Assembly (NCBI RefSeq): GCF_030272615.1
Contig: NC_081413.1
Location: 329,496,802-329,560,801, forward strand
Source: Cryptomeria japonica
Lineage: Eukaryota > Streptophyta > Pinopsida > Cupressales > Cupressaceae
Length of the DNA stretch: 64,000 nt
Reading direction: 5' to 3'
The notes beneath the pieces are model-generated. The model was not told the origin of the DNA, did no database searches, and worked only from the letters and a program-made list of their open reading frames with translations. Positions 45,811-57,667 of the stretch are shown here, in pieces (positions within the stretch are counted from its first letter, which is position 1; each line of letters starts with the position of its first letter). Both the position numbers and the translations under genes were made by a program.

Positions 45811-46690
45811 AACAGATATTTAAAGTGCTTTTTCAAGAAAAGTATAACAGATACTTATTCTTAATTAAAAAAATTGGAGTTTCAATCAAACAAATGTTAT
45901 GTATCTGAATACCACCATGTTTTTAACTCGTAGTTTCCAGTCTCCTTTGAGACCCTTCTTAAAAAAATATATTAATTATGATAGCACTGTTATGGATTGA
46001 ATTTCCCTTCATCCTCCACCCTCCCTACACACTTTAGATTAATGACTTACAATCGCAATGTTATCAATGATGTTTGAGTTTCCAACAGATATTTAAAATT
46101 TTAAATTGCTTTTTCAAGAGAAGAATAAAAAATACTTATTGTTAATTAAAAAAAATTGGAGTTTCAGTCAAACAAATATTATGAATCTGGATACCACCAT
46201 GTTTTTAACTCCCAGGTTCCAGTCTCCTTTGAGACCCTTCTTAAAGAAAATATTAATTATGATAGCACTGTTATGGATTGAATTTCCCTTCATCCTCCAC
46301 CCTCCCTCCGTACTTTAGATTAATGGTTTACAATCGCAATGCTATCAATGATGTTTGAGTATCCAACAGATGTTTCAGTATCCAACAGATATTTAAAGTG
46401 CTTTTTCAAGAGAAGAATAACAAATACATATTGTTAATTAATAAAAATTGGAGTTTCAGTCAAACAAATATTGTGTATCTGGATACCACCATGTTTTTAA
46501 CTCCCAGGTTCCAGTCTCCTTTGAGACCCTTCTTAAAGAAAATATTAATTATGATAGCACTGTTATGGATTGAATTTCCCTTCATCCTCCACCCTCCCTC
46601 CATACTTTAGATTAATGATTTACAATCGCAATGCTATCAATGATGTTTGAGTATCCAACAGATATTTGAAGTGCTTTTTCAAATTCTCCT
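45811..46690. repeat. Tandem array, three copies of about 273 bp plus a partial fourth
   Basis: The word AACAGATATTT followed by GCTTTTTCAAG starts at 45811, 46084, 46384 and 46657, so periods are 273, 300 and 273. The longer middle period comes partly from a small local duplication (GTATCCAACAGAT twice near 46360-46390). Copies are highly similar. Each contains a 70-codon chance frame. The array lies just beyond the start of the first intron of the cytochrome b5 exon. Confidence 0.9.
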
Positions 46691-46896
46691 TTAAAGTAGA
46701 TTTAATTATGATTTAGATTTAATTATGATTTATTTCTTTTGAAACAAATCGGTAACAAAAGTTTTGGCCGATTTAACGAAACAGCCCAAGAGCTGAGTTC
46801 AAATTGAAGCCAGTCCCCGGCATAGAAGTCTCCATTATTGAAAAGTTACTATCAGATATCTAGAGGAGATTCAAATTAACTGTGTATATACGATAC
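46691..46896 (-). other. Presumed start of cytochrome b5 intron 1
   Basis: Begins with the GT donor at 46896 and contains no second exon that I can read. The sequence to the left is tandem repeat and then retrotransposon. Confidence 0.4.
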
Positions 46897-46974
46897 CTTA
46901 GAGTTGACGATGATCCAGCAGTCGTTTTGGGTATTGTGGGAGGAGACCTCCTCGAATGAGTAAACCTTGGCCAT
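46897..46974 (-). CDS. Cytochrome b5, first coding exon
   Basis: On the minus strand ATG at 46974 opens MAKVYSFEEVSSHN and runs to NDCWIIVNSK (26 codons), followed at once by GTATCG, a splice donor. Plant cytochrome b5 proteins begin this way (K-V-Y-x-x-E-E-V-x-x-H-N-x-x-x-D-C-W) and I recall their first intron falling after this Lys, before VYDVTKF. The heme-binding HPGG motif belongs to later exons, which I did not find to the left within the window. They may lie beyond it or be lost. Known role: ER-anchored electron carrier for desaturases and P450s. It could be a live gene with huge introns or an isolated fragment. Confidence 0.75.
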
Positions 46975-47060
46975 CGTCCCCTCTGCCCTGAACCAAAACA
47001 AACCAATCACAGACGACGTTCTTTCATTTGTTCATACCGTCTAGCTTTATACTCTTTCAT
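46975..47060 (-). promoter_or_regulatory. Promoter-like flank of the cytochrome b5 exon
   Basis: Upstream of the ATG on the minus strand: GTATAAAG (47051 down to 47044), about 70 bp before the ATG, as a TATA-like box, and GATTGGT (about 47009 down to 47003), an inverted CCAAT word. The spacing between TATA and ATG would allow only a short 5' UTR. Confidence 0.45.
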
Positions 47061-47364
47061 TAATTTGGTTATTTGTAGTTAATCAGTTTGAATGGCTTGT
47101 TATGGTCCAATTACGTGCAAGTTCCCAACTCCACACTACAGTTAAGGGTCATGTCTAAGACCAACAAAAGGGTCATGTCTAAAGGCCACTTTGTTGGAGG
47201 AACAAATATTTAGTCTTTGATTTATAGTTGAATAGGTTTCAATTTACGATTGAATGAATGTTTTTAGTAATGTTCATGAGGTCAAATAATCTATGGGATC
47301 CACGGATAACTAATAAAGGAAACGTGTAAAGTCCAAACGAAGCTCAAACAAAATACTGTGATTG
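47061..47364. other. Upstream region without a gene
   Basis: Possible distal promoter of the cytochrome b5 exon. A short direct repeat, AAGGGTCATGTCTAA, occurs twice (about 47144 and 47168). Nothing else recognised. Confidence 0.35.
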
Positions 47365-47586
47365 TTAAACCTTCCCTTCCTTCCGCATCTTGGATCTTCT
47401 ACTATGTATCTTGATTAGAAAATCTGCAACTCTTGTTATCTTTTCTTTGTCAAATAGGTTACTCAAGGTGTTTACATTTAGTGTCTTAACATAGTTGATC
47501 TGAATATAATTATAGGTTGGACACTCTATGATGTAATGACATTTTGTATCCCTTAAGTGCAATATCAACATCTTCCATCTTCTCAT
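47365..47586 (-). pseudogene. Fragment resembling the C-terminus of a non-LTR reverse transcriptase
   Basis: The minus-strand frame reads DTKCHYIIECPTYNYIQINY then FDKEKITRVADFLIKIHSRR. The 'H-x-L-x-E-C-P-x-Y' pattern, followed by a helix ending in repeated basic residues, is typical of the zinc-binding tail of LINE ORF2. Short, with no neighbouring RT core, so a scrap at best. Confidence 0.35.
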
Positions 47587-47979
47587 TCCTCTTTAGGTAT
47601 CATCCATCTTCCTATTTCACACCTAAGTTGATGTGAGTTGGTTCTTAACTAAGCAATTAACATTTTTGCCTTCCATTTTATTTCCATTTCCATGTAGTTC
47701 TTTTGTGTATGGTGTGGTTAAGGCTTTTGTTCGATGGGGATAATTATTATTATTGGTATTTAATTAAAAATTTATTAATGGAAATATATTTAGAATGCTA
47801 CCAAGGCATCTTGACATGTTTTTATTATGTATATAAAAGCTAAAAACATAATAAATATATACTAGCATACCTATCTTTAGAAATATATGCAAAGTACGCT
47901 GAGAGATATCTTTGATTAAAACTTAAAATAGATATATTTAATTCAAACTTAAATTTTAAATAAGTGTATGTAATTCTAA

Positions 47980-48222
47980 TTGAATTATAACTCTTTTTAA
48001 ATAGTAAGCCTTATCTAATCCTAATTGAATTATAACTCCTTTTAAATAGTAAGCCTAAGTGAAATTTTTCATATGGTTTACTAATTAAAGTAAATTTCAA
48101 TTATAACTCTTTTTAAATAGTAAGCCTTACCTAATCCTAATTGAATTATTACTCTTTTTAAATAGTAAGCCTAATTGAAAATTTTCAAATGATTTACTAA
48201 TTAAAGTAAATTTGATTTGAGT
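47980..48222. repeat. AT-rich short tandem repeat
   Basis: AATTATAACTCTTTTTAAAT followed by AGTAAGCCT occurs four times with slight changes. They are arranged as two higher-order units of about 119 bp that also contain GGTTTACTAATTAAAGTAAA. No coding potential. Confidence 0.8.
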
Positions 48223-49085
48223 ACTTTGTAAATTTAAAGATTGGTAGTGTTTTTAGAATTGGTAATTGCAATGAATTCATAAGTATAATTTTTACTTTAT
48301 TGATTTTCTTAGGCTTTGAACCCTTTTTTCTTTTTTTCTTTTTTGCTTGTTTTATGTTCTTCATTGTTAATGTTAGAGTTAGGTTTTAATTGAGTTTCAT
48401 TTTCAATATACATCAAGATAGATCACAATGATAGTGATTCTAAAAAATCATCGAACATGAGAATAGATTCTAGAAAGCCAAATACTTTAAACCTTATAGT
48501 AGATAAGCTTGATGATGATACTATTATTATATTTTATATATTTTTTAAGCAAATTGTTGTCATGGGGGTAGCGCCCTTTCCATTAAAACAAAGAAAATAT
48601 CTACAAACAATTAACAAAAGGAGAAAAACAGGGTCCAGATAGCCTCAACGACTTCCTAGGATCTCTCCAACTGATAAGTTGAGAACATGCTCCCATTTAA
48701 ACTCATCATGTATTCATATGTTTCTAAATTGTTTCTACTCGAACCATCCCTCAAGGCCATTATGGTGTCTACCATGTCCTTGTTTTTGATAATTTCTTCT
48801 ATTGGAAATGTGTCAACAACCAACCTTAGAGGGCATTGGGCCCCAGCCTTCTCAATTCCTTAACTGCCATCTCCCTCAAGTTTGGGGCTATAAAGCTATT
48901 AACTGCCTTTTCGGTAGCTTCGTAGTTGCTTGTGGTTTGGTTCAATCCAAAATTTTGGTTTCATTCTTATTTTTGCTAAGTTGGGTAGTGTTATTTTGGG
49001 TCCGGTTCGATCCAAAATTCGAGGATGAGCAGCGGCATTTGTGTAGCATATGAGTCATGATTTGGGTTTGATATTTGTGATGGAT
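48223..49085. other. Unassigned sequence
   Basis: Contains poly-T-rich stretches (about 48325-48345) and an 83-codon chance frame (48802-49053). I recognise no protein motif. Confidence 0.35.
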
Positions 49086-49089
49086 GTAA

Positions 49090-49668
49090 TGTGTTGGTAT
49101 GACCAATGAAGTGCATTTTGGTAAGGTCTACTTCTCATTCCTTCCCACCACCAGAATGTTTAGCGATGACCTATTTCGAATCTCTGTTTGGCCAACTTAG
49201 ATGATTATGTTTCCCGGAGATAGTATATATAAGAAGATGGTCTGATTGTGTTGAGACATGAAATATGTGCGAGACTGAAAAGAAAAATCTGATTGATGTT
49301 GATATGCGAAGTGTGTTGTTCAGAGGCACCAAAAGCAATTCTGATATTGTAGTTCATGTTTTAGGGGTGGATTCTCTTTTCTTTCCTCTTCCTTCAATAG
49401 TGAGCCTTTATGGATAGTGAGCCACCCTTTGTAAAAATCATCTTAACCAGTGTTATATATTGAGAACTAACATTCTTTGTGGTTTTTCCCTTCTTAGGTT
49501 TTCCATGTCATATCTGGTGTTCATTGCGTGATCTGTTTTGTGTATGAGTTTTCATGTTATATCTGCTTTAATTAATTTTGTTGGTTATTCTGGATCTGTG
49601 AAAGAATTAAAGAAGATTTTAAGTAGTCAACTGATTCACCCCCCTCTAAGTTGCCTGGATAATTAACA
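49090..49668 (+). mobile_element. Copia-like solo LTR remnant
   Basis: Carries a TATA box (AGTATATATAAGAAG, about 49222), the R/U5 signature GTGGTTTTTCCC then GGTTTTCCATG (about 49480-49508) and the terminal zone GATTCACCCCCCTCTAAGTTG (about 49633), as in LTRs A-C. A TGTTGG word at 49092 could be the start. No target duplication could be matched, so the ends are approximate. Confidence 0.6.
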
Positions 49669-50498
49669 CCAAAAGACTGGTGTTGTGAGTGTGGGGGCCT
49701 TTGAGTACCTGTTGTCACGAAGGATTGTACTTGTGATGCTAGACTAAAAGCTCAGCAATCTTGTGAAACATGGAAACACCTTCAAGCTCGTGGGTTGTTC
49801 AAAGTGAAGGTGAATCTCCGAATTATAGGTCGACTTCCCGTATGATGAATCTCTTGCAAATAACTTTCTATCGAGAAAAAGGATAGAAGGAATACTGAAA
49901 TTAAACCTATCCTACGAGGTGATGCACCAAATATTCTTTCTGAGACCTGCAACTGCTTAACTCACAAAAACCTTCAACAAATAACCCTGAATACTTCACA
50001 ACTCAACTGAATATGTGAACACATAAATATTTCATAGAAAGGGCTTGATTAGAAAAGCTTGCTTGAAGGAAAATAAACTATCTTCACAAATACAAACTCA
50101 TCAAAATTAGATTACACAATCTATAACCTGCATTAACCGTGCATCCTCCTGAATTAATATTGTTTGAAAGAGACAACATTAAACAATTCGAAGAATGAAT
50201 CACAAAAAAAATCATCAATATCTTTCATTCAACACCAGACAAGAAGTATCAAGAAGGAATATGTTATTTTATTGAGAGTTGAAAGAGTGTTGCTACTACA
50301 AACTCATAATTATGAACTACATTATTGTCGTTAAGCATAAAAGAGACCACAATCAGTTTACAATCATGTTGAGGAAAGAAAGAACTCCCCCAAAATAATG
50401 AAGAGGAGAGAAGAATATATAGAAGACAAGCTCCAAAAATCTGCATGAAGTAACCCTAGGCGAATTTGCCCAAAATAGTGTGCAAAGCACATGCATAA
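49669..50498. other. Unassigned sequence left of copy B
   Basis: No convincing frame. A minus-strand TATA-like CTATATATTC (about 50413-50422) and GGGGGAGTTC (about 50380-50392) hint at a reversed element end, unproven. This is the 5' flank of copy B; CATAA (50494-50498) would be its left target duplication. Confidence 0.35.
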
Positions 50499-51597
50499 TG
50501 TTGGCTTGATGATGATTGTAATGTATTCATCACTTGTTGTCATTGATGAAATAGTCTCACACACACATATGATTACATTGACTACCGGTGTAACTTCACT
50601 GGTTTACACTGTTAACCGGTATGTTTAGGGTCTATCTCTAACCGGTACTCTGTGTCAACTAGTATGTGCTTAAGAGATAACCTGTGGTTACATTAAGTCA
50701 GCATCAAAATGAAGATGAAAATGAAGATGGAGATCAAATGGAAAATTCTAGGACAACGATTCACATGTTTTGTTCCAATCGGTATTGACTGTTATAACTC
50801 GTCTCTGATTTTGTGATGAGTTACCAGCACTATTTTCTTGACGGTCATTTTTGTGATGAGTTATGTTTACTTGTCTAGATACACTGCACCTAGGAAATTG
50901 TGTTTTGATTTACTATGGCCGACATAAGATTTGTATGTCTATTTAAAGATATCTTAGAGAATCATTTTAAAAAAAAGAGAACTGATATAGGAGAGGATTT
51001 TATGCGAATACTGATATGCATAAAGAGTGAAAGCTTTTGTTGAAGAGCGATAAGTGTTAAGATGAAGAGCAGTGTTGAATGTACTTAGAATGATCTGATC
51101 AAGAAAGTCTTGTGCTACTCAGAACAGATCAAACCTTTCTTGTTGTTTTCTAATCATTACAACAGAATCAAATCCCCTAACCAGGTAAGCTCTAACAAGC
51201 TTCATTATGCAAATCCTCTAACAAGGTGATCCATTAGTTTGGATTCTCAAGTCCTCCGGTGAGGTTACTCTTAACAAGGTATAAGCTTCTAATCAAGCTT
51301 GGGATCTCTAACAAGATTCGCTCCTAGCAGAGCACTTTGTAAGACCTTAACCAGTCAGTTATCTATTACTGCAAATAGTTAACTTGTGAGTTACATCTCA
51401 CCGTGGTTTTTACCTATTTGGGTTTTCCACGTATAAACACTTGTGTTATGGTTGATGTTCTACTTTATGTGGATGTTGTTATTTCATTTTGGATAGCATG
51501 TATTTTGTTTAAATGCTTGGTTAAGTTCATCTACCGGTTAGTGTTTGCTTTGGTGTCACTGATTCACCCCCCCTCTCAATGCTTTTCAAGTCCATCA
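50499..51597 (+). repeat. 5' LTR of copy B
   Basis: Starts TGTTGGCTTGATGATG and ends TTCAAGTCCATCA. It is collinear with LTRs of copy A but more diverged, and lacks a block near 51263 present in A ('cctaacaggatagtact'). Confidence 0.92.
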
Positions 51598-51659
51598 ATT
51601 GGTATCAGATCCTAACTTCTTTGAAGCCTGACCGCTTAGAAGGGAATCTTGAAACTACC

Positions 51660-52940
51660 ATGGGGGACAGGAGCTACTTCGAGATGGTTAGAGAGCTAGC
51701 AGCTAGCAGAAATGAAATTGAAAACCTTAGGGGCAAACTGAAATTTTCTCAAGTCAAAAGGAGAGAGCTATCTGAAAAACTGCTAGAACTATCTGATAAT
51801 AGTTCTTCAGATGAAGCCAATATCGAAGCTTTAGCTGATAAAGTTGAAAAGGTGAACGGTGAAAAACTAAATCTAAGAATAGAGCTAGAAGGTCTCACTA
51901 TCCACATGAGTCAGGAACTGGAAGCCATAAGAGTTGTTGAAGATCTTATCAAGTTAAGAGATCAAGAGATCATAAAGATCAAATGAGAAAAAGACACTAT
52001 ACATGAGGACTTGATTGCTGAAACAGAAGAAAAGGAGAACCTAAAGCTAGACCTTGAGTTGGCATCGTCTCTGAAAGAGAACCTATCTAAGCATAATGAA
52101 GATCTTGTCAAAAATCTTACTGAAACCAATAAGAAATTGGAGAAGTTCGTCAAAAGTTCTACCATGTCGGAAGAACAAATTCAATCACAGAGAATGAAGG
52201 GTGATATCTCTGGACTTGGTTTTCATACAACTGAAAAAGGTGAATCCTTTGGTACAAAGAACAAAACTGCTCCTAAAGTCAATAAGACTACTGGTAAGAA
52301 GTTTTTTAAACATGTCTGCTTTGTTTGTCACAAGCCTAGTCATACTGCAAATGTTTGTAAAAACAAACCTAACATAAATGCAAATTACAATACTAATGCT
52401 AGGTATGTGTCTAGAAAGTTTGAAGGTCATTGCTACACGTGTGGAATGTATGGGCATAGACATATTGAGTGTAGATATGGATCAAACAATCCTGTATCAC
52501 ACATGCATTCTAGACCAAATGGTGACCGGATAAGGAATTTTGATAACCGAGTAAACAGGAACTGGCAAAGATCCTATGGCAACCGCTTTAGTCCATTCGA
52601 AATGGAAAAGGCAACAAATGTTGTTTGCACCTTTTGTAATAACTTTGGTCATGTGGCTATGAACTGCAAAAGAAGAACAGGAAGAGGAAATGCAGGACCC
52701 TGGAGATCATCTGGTATGGTCTGTTACCACTGCAACAAACCGGGGCACTTAGCAAAGTTTTGTAGATCAAGAAATAACAAACCGGTCAACTCTTTTAAGG
52801 ATCAAAAAGGTAAGCAGAAAGTTGATGTCAAGGAAACCAGAGAAGATATGAATCAGATTTGGAAAAAGAAAGGTGATGACTCGCCTGGGGAATAAATTGT
52901 TCCTTCACCCAGTGAAGAGAATCCAACACCGGTGACTTAA
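51660..52940 (+). pseudogene. ORF1 of copy B: coiled-coil, four-zinc-knuckle protein
   Basis: Single frame of 426 codons from MGDRSYFEMVREL to the natural TAA at 52938, broken by TGA 51984-51986 and TAA 52893-52895. All four knuckles are intact: CFVCHKPSHTANVC, CYTCGMYGHRHIEC, CTFCNNFGHVAMNC and CYHCNKPGHLAKFC. No capsid half and no pol. This copy gives the best view of the A/B subfamily ORF1. Confidence 0.9.
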
Positions 52941-53394
52941 GCTTGTCTAGCACGGCTAAGGGGAGCTTAATGGTAAAACATCTCCAGACCCCTCACAAAA
53001 TGAGCGGGAAAAAATTTTTGAATTGTAAAATTTTTTTGGTGACTTTTTGTTAACGTGTTATCAACCGGTATTTCACTTAAGCGGTAAATAAAAATTAGGG
53101 TTTGTAACCTAAAGTGCGAGCATTTATTACTGTCGGTAAAGTGGATAAAAACAAGTTTTACTTTATCATTTTTACCCTAACTCTTTCGAAAGATAAATTT
53201 GAAGCAATTTCAAAGCAGAACAAGATTGTCTTGTTGTCAATTGGAAAATTGTTTCGTGTTTAGAGAAATCAAGTTGAATCGAAAGTTGCAGAGAGGCGAA
53301 CAGGTGTACATTTGGACTTTTCAACTGGGAAACAGAGCGACATGCAGATACAAGGTATTTCTTTGTATACCGCTTTGAAACTTGTTTAACTAGA

Positions 53395-56300
53395 ATGGCA
53401 TCTTCTTCTAAGTCTGTAGAAAGGTTGGTGCTCACTGCTGAGCCTGAGGAAGCTCTAAAGGCAGATGAAATTATGTCTTATAATGCATTATCGCAAGTCC
53501 CGAGTGGTGTTGTGGTCAAAGGTGACTTGTCCAGCTATATAGATTGCAAGATAGAAGATTTAGGAACTCTACACGTCTATACTCAGCTGAAATCACTTTT
53601 TGATAAGAGCGGAAAGATTGAAACCAAATATGCTAGGGTTTTTGAAAAAGGGTTTCATAATGCCACATATTTTCTTGAATATTTTGAGGATGAACACATA
53701 AGAATCATCTTGAGTCAAGTCCACAGAGAGAATATGTATTTGGAAAGGACCCATACAATAACCAAGGAAGCTATTAGGGTTGTAACGGGTTATTACTCAA
53801 CCAGTGAATTCTTGTGTTAAGAAGAATTTCAAAGGATATTGTCTTCAAGTTAACCGGTTCTACATCTGATAAGCATGCTTTCTCTATCAACAATATTAGA
53901 GACCCTATGGTGAAACTTGTAGCAATGGTGATAGGCTACCAGGTATTCTACTCCAGTAGACTTAACAGTGTTCCATCTGCAGCAATTCACACAGCACATA
54001 GAATGATTGTTGATAATGCAGACTATGATATTTGTGAAGCCATCAGAGACCAATTATTTCAAAATTTGAAATCCATTAAGAAGGACAACACACAAAAGTT
54101 CAAATATGGTCAGCTATTAGCCGAGTTATTTTTATATTTTTAAAACTTCCTATCGGGTATTGGAGATATTGAATGGTCCAAGGAACAATCGGTTAATGCA
54201 CAGATCAAGAACAACATTGAGGTTGTGAAGAATCTTTTTTAGCTTTCGTGAACAAGTATTTTAATGAATTTTAGAAAAAGATGGGCATGAGAATGAGGTT
54301 ACTTGAAGATGTGGTAAAACACTTTGCAAAAGACATAATCTTCATGGTTACCACTGACTTTTGCTTGATGCAAGCAATTAAACCTAGAGAGGAAGAGATG
54401 GAAGATATGAGCTATGAGGTTAATCATGATTTACTGGCCGGCTATGCTAATACCCTGTTAGCATCGCCTAAAGATAAAAAGAAGGCAAAATTGGACATTT
54501 TGGCAGTCCAAGTTGTACCAACTGAAACCGATACTGCACCTGTAGCTAAAGTGAAAGGAAAGCAAAAGAAGTTTGATGAAAAATCTCCTGTGAAAAAGAC
54601 CACAAGGGTTACTCGGAGTGTCCTAACCAAGAAGGAACCAACGCCTAAAGAATATGTAAAGAAGGAGAATGCACCAAAGAAGAGAAATCAGAAATTGATT
54701 TTGCAACCAGAATCTGAGGGTACAGATTCTAAAGAAGAACCAAAGAAGGAAAAAGCAACCGACTGAACACCCAAGAAGGTAAAGGTAGTGCCGAAGGCAA
54801 CTACACCTATAGATATTTCTACCTACAAACCCGACATAGTCTTTGAGAAGACAATGAAGGCATTAGAAAGAAATAGGTTTGATAATGTCAAAAAAATATT
54901 TTAATTTTTTTACTGAAGATGAGCAAAAGCAAGTAATCCAATAGGTAATTACTTATTTGGGTCATTACAATAGATTTCCACATGATTTGGAGAAAGATAT
55001 TTCAATCTCTTTGTATAATACTCTGTTAGATAAATGGGAGGAAGCAATTCAATTGGAAAAGAAGATTTTTGATGAAATATTTGTACAATATTTTCCCAAT
55101 CTATCATCGGATGGAATTAGTTCTTTAATTGAGCAATACAAAGTATATTTTGATTTTAAAGTGAGAAGATTGAAGCTTCTTAAAGCAAACAAGTCAGTTG
55201 TTGAGTCTAAGACACATCAGCTAGCTTGAGTAATCAAAAAGAGGGAAGAAGTCATCCACTCTAGCAAAAAGGATGTTACTACAGATGATGTTCCTCGACT
55301 GGAAATGGATGAAGAGGAAATTGTTCAAGCTGACGTAGTCTATCCAATCAAGAAGAAGGATGATTCCATTATTCTTGCTGATGAATATTTTCAGGACATA
55401 GTAGACCTATCTGAGACATTATTGCACCAGATATGGATCCTCCTACAATCATTGAAGTACAGGTTACATTAGTTGAACAACCGGGTATTCAACTCACAGT
55501 GGACAATGAACCGACAACTGAACAATTGGAGAAACCCCAATCTCCACCGGTCATTGAAACTACTCAAAAGGAGTCTACTAAGGAAGTTGTCACTCAGCTA
55601 ACTGAAGATACAATAGAGAAGAACACAGAAAGAGCTATCATCAAGAGTGTACCCCTGAACCGGCGAAGCAGAAACTACTTGAAGATGATGATGGTGATTC
55701 TTTAAGTATCTCAGGATCCATTGACATGAACACTTTGAGTGCATCAAAAATGATGAAGATTGCTAATGTTATGCAATCTCGAGCACACAAGAAGAGACTA
55801 AAAGAGCAAAGGATTGAGGTAGAGACAATCCAGAATACAGTAGAAATTTTATCTGGCTTACTATTGGAAACAGTTGTTGCACATCTTCCTAAACCCATCA
55901 GCAAACTTGGTCAGTTAGTTGCAGATGCATATGATCAAATCAAATCACTTGAAGATGCTGCTCAAATATCTGCTAAGAAGAGCCACAAGAAGAAATATGG
56001 AGATAAACTGGCTAAGAACATTGAAAGTGGCAAAATGGCTTTATCTCATAATGGAAGTCTATTGAAGAAAGCTATTGAATCTGGAGGGAAGTATCTTGCC
56101 TCTACCTCCAATGTTACTTTCTTTTAATCTAACATTTCTAACAGTCAAGATGAAACCGAGTAGGAAATGGAAAGGTTATGCAAGGCATATGTCCCACTCC
56201 AGGACTTCATTCATGCCTTTAATCGGTTTATAGATGATCTGCATGACAGACTAAACATGAATGATAATAAGAAGGCTAAGGGATTCCGATCTCTAAGAGA

Positions 56301-56528
56301 GCTCAAGAGTCAGCTCACCTCGCAAGTCGACATTGTTCAGAGAGCCTACTCCAATGTAGAAGCTATTCTAGCTACTCTTGAAACCTGCACGCTAGACTCA
56401 ATGGAAGAATTCTATTCCTAGTTGATGTCTACCTCTGAGTACACTGCTAACATACTGGAATCATGGGAAAATGCTTTATCCCAGATGAGGCACAATTTCA
56501 ATGATATTTTTATGAGACTAGCTAATGT
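53395..56528 (+). pseudogene. ORF2 of copy B (decayed)
   Basis: Starts MASSSKSVERLVLTAEPEE. It is collinear with ORF2 of copy A but with frameshifts (about 53815, 54150-54280, 54895, 55400, 55655) and stops (54764, 55227, 56125, 56161, 56419). It keeps the segment lost in copy A (HDLLAGYANTLLASPKDKKK and on, about 54430-54530). Last readable codons are IFMRLANV, where copy C is inserted. Confidence 0.88.
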
Positions 56529-57617
56529 TGTTGGCATTGTTGATAATTAATGTTGTGATTGTCATTGATGGACACACACTTGATTTGAGATCATTTTTAT
56601 ATGTATGGGTTATGCTCAACCGATAATTGTTCCCAACCGGTATGATGCATTATAGTCTTTAGACTATCGGTGTTTTGTAGAATGTGTTCACCAGTTTGAA
56701 GCAGTATGTTGACCCCAAGCAGTTCGAGGATCTCAAGCAGTACAAAGGATCAAAGCGGCATAACACATATTTCTCAATCTTCATTTTTGTCAAACCGGCA
56801 ATCGGTATTTTGTATGAACCGGTAATACTCTGTGATGAGTTACCAACCGGCATTTTGTGATGAGTTACCATCCACCGATTGTTTGGCGGTGCTGACACTT
56901 TAATGGTGCTTTTTGTGTTGTGTTACAGAATGTGCCTAGATGCATTGAACCTAGGAAATTGTATTGTAATCAATCCTATTGGATTGACATGAAATCAGAT
57001 TCCTTTATAAGGACATCATGTCTAGGGTTTTGAGGAGTTGCTAGAGTTTAAGGTGGTTGATGAGTTAGAAAGAGTGTGAATGTGTTGAAGGCTGAAGTAA
57101 TGCTGGAATGCATTAGGAACAAGATATCAAGGATCTAACCAAGCAATCTGTGCTATTTGCTAGATCACTCACTTGTTGATTACTCACATCTTCAACAAGT
57201 CTGAAGCCCTTAACCGAGTAGGCCCAAAAGCCTTTTGTAAATCCTCTAACAAGGCGGTTCACATCTGTGGATCTAAAATCCTCTAGCAAGGTAGTCTTTA
57301 ATCAAACTTATCTCCTAACAGGATATGTTCTGGTAAAGAACATTATATGACCTTAACCGATCTGGTTCCTATTCTGCAAATAGTTACTTGTGAGTTCCAT
57401 CTCATCGTGGTTTTTCCCATTTGGGTTTCCACATCAAAATCTCTCGTGTTATGGTGTTTGTGCTTCTGTGGGTGAATGTATTATTTGCTATTTGGTTTGC
57501 ATGTGTGCTAACCGGTTTGTCTGCTAAACTGTTTTACCGGTTTACTGGTAGTCTAGTAAAGTGTTTAAGTACAGTAATTTTTGGCATACTAATTCACCCC
57601 CCTCTTAGTATTCATCA
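56529..57617 (+). repeat. 5' LTR of copy C
   Basis: TGTTGGCATTGTTGATAA ... AGTATTCATCA. TATA-like CCTTTATAAGGACATC (about 57002), R/U5 signature CTCATCGTGGTTTTTCCC with GGGTTTCCAC (about 57401-57432), and ACCGGT words. Homologous to 63089-64000. Confidence 0.92.
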
Positions 57618-57667
57618 ATTGGTATCAAAGCCAACCTTTCTATAAGTTTAACCACTTAGAAAGAGAT

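Larger units (their letters stand above)
50499..56528 (+). mobile_element. Gag-only element, copy B (interrupted by copy C)
   Basis: The 5' LTR is 50499-51597, with PBS, ORF1 and ORF2 collinear with copy A. The element is cut at 56528, in the last codons of ORF2, by copy C. The 3' LTR must lie right of the window. Many stops and indels in ORF2 make it older or more decayed than A. It lacks the solo LTR of copy A. Confidence 0.9.
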
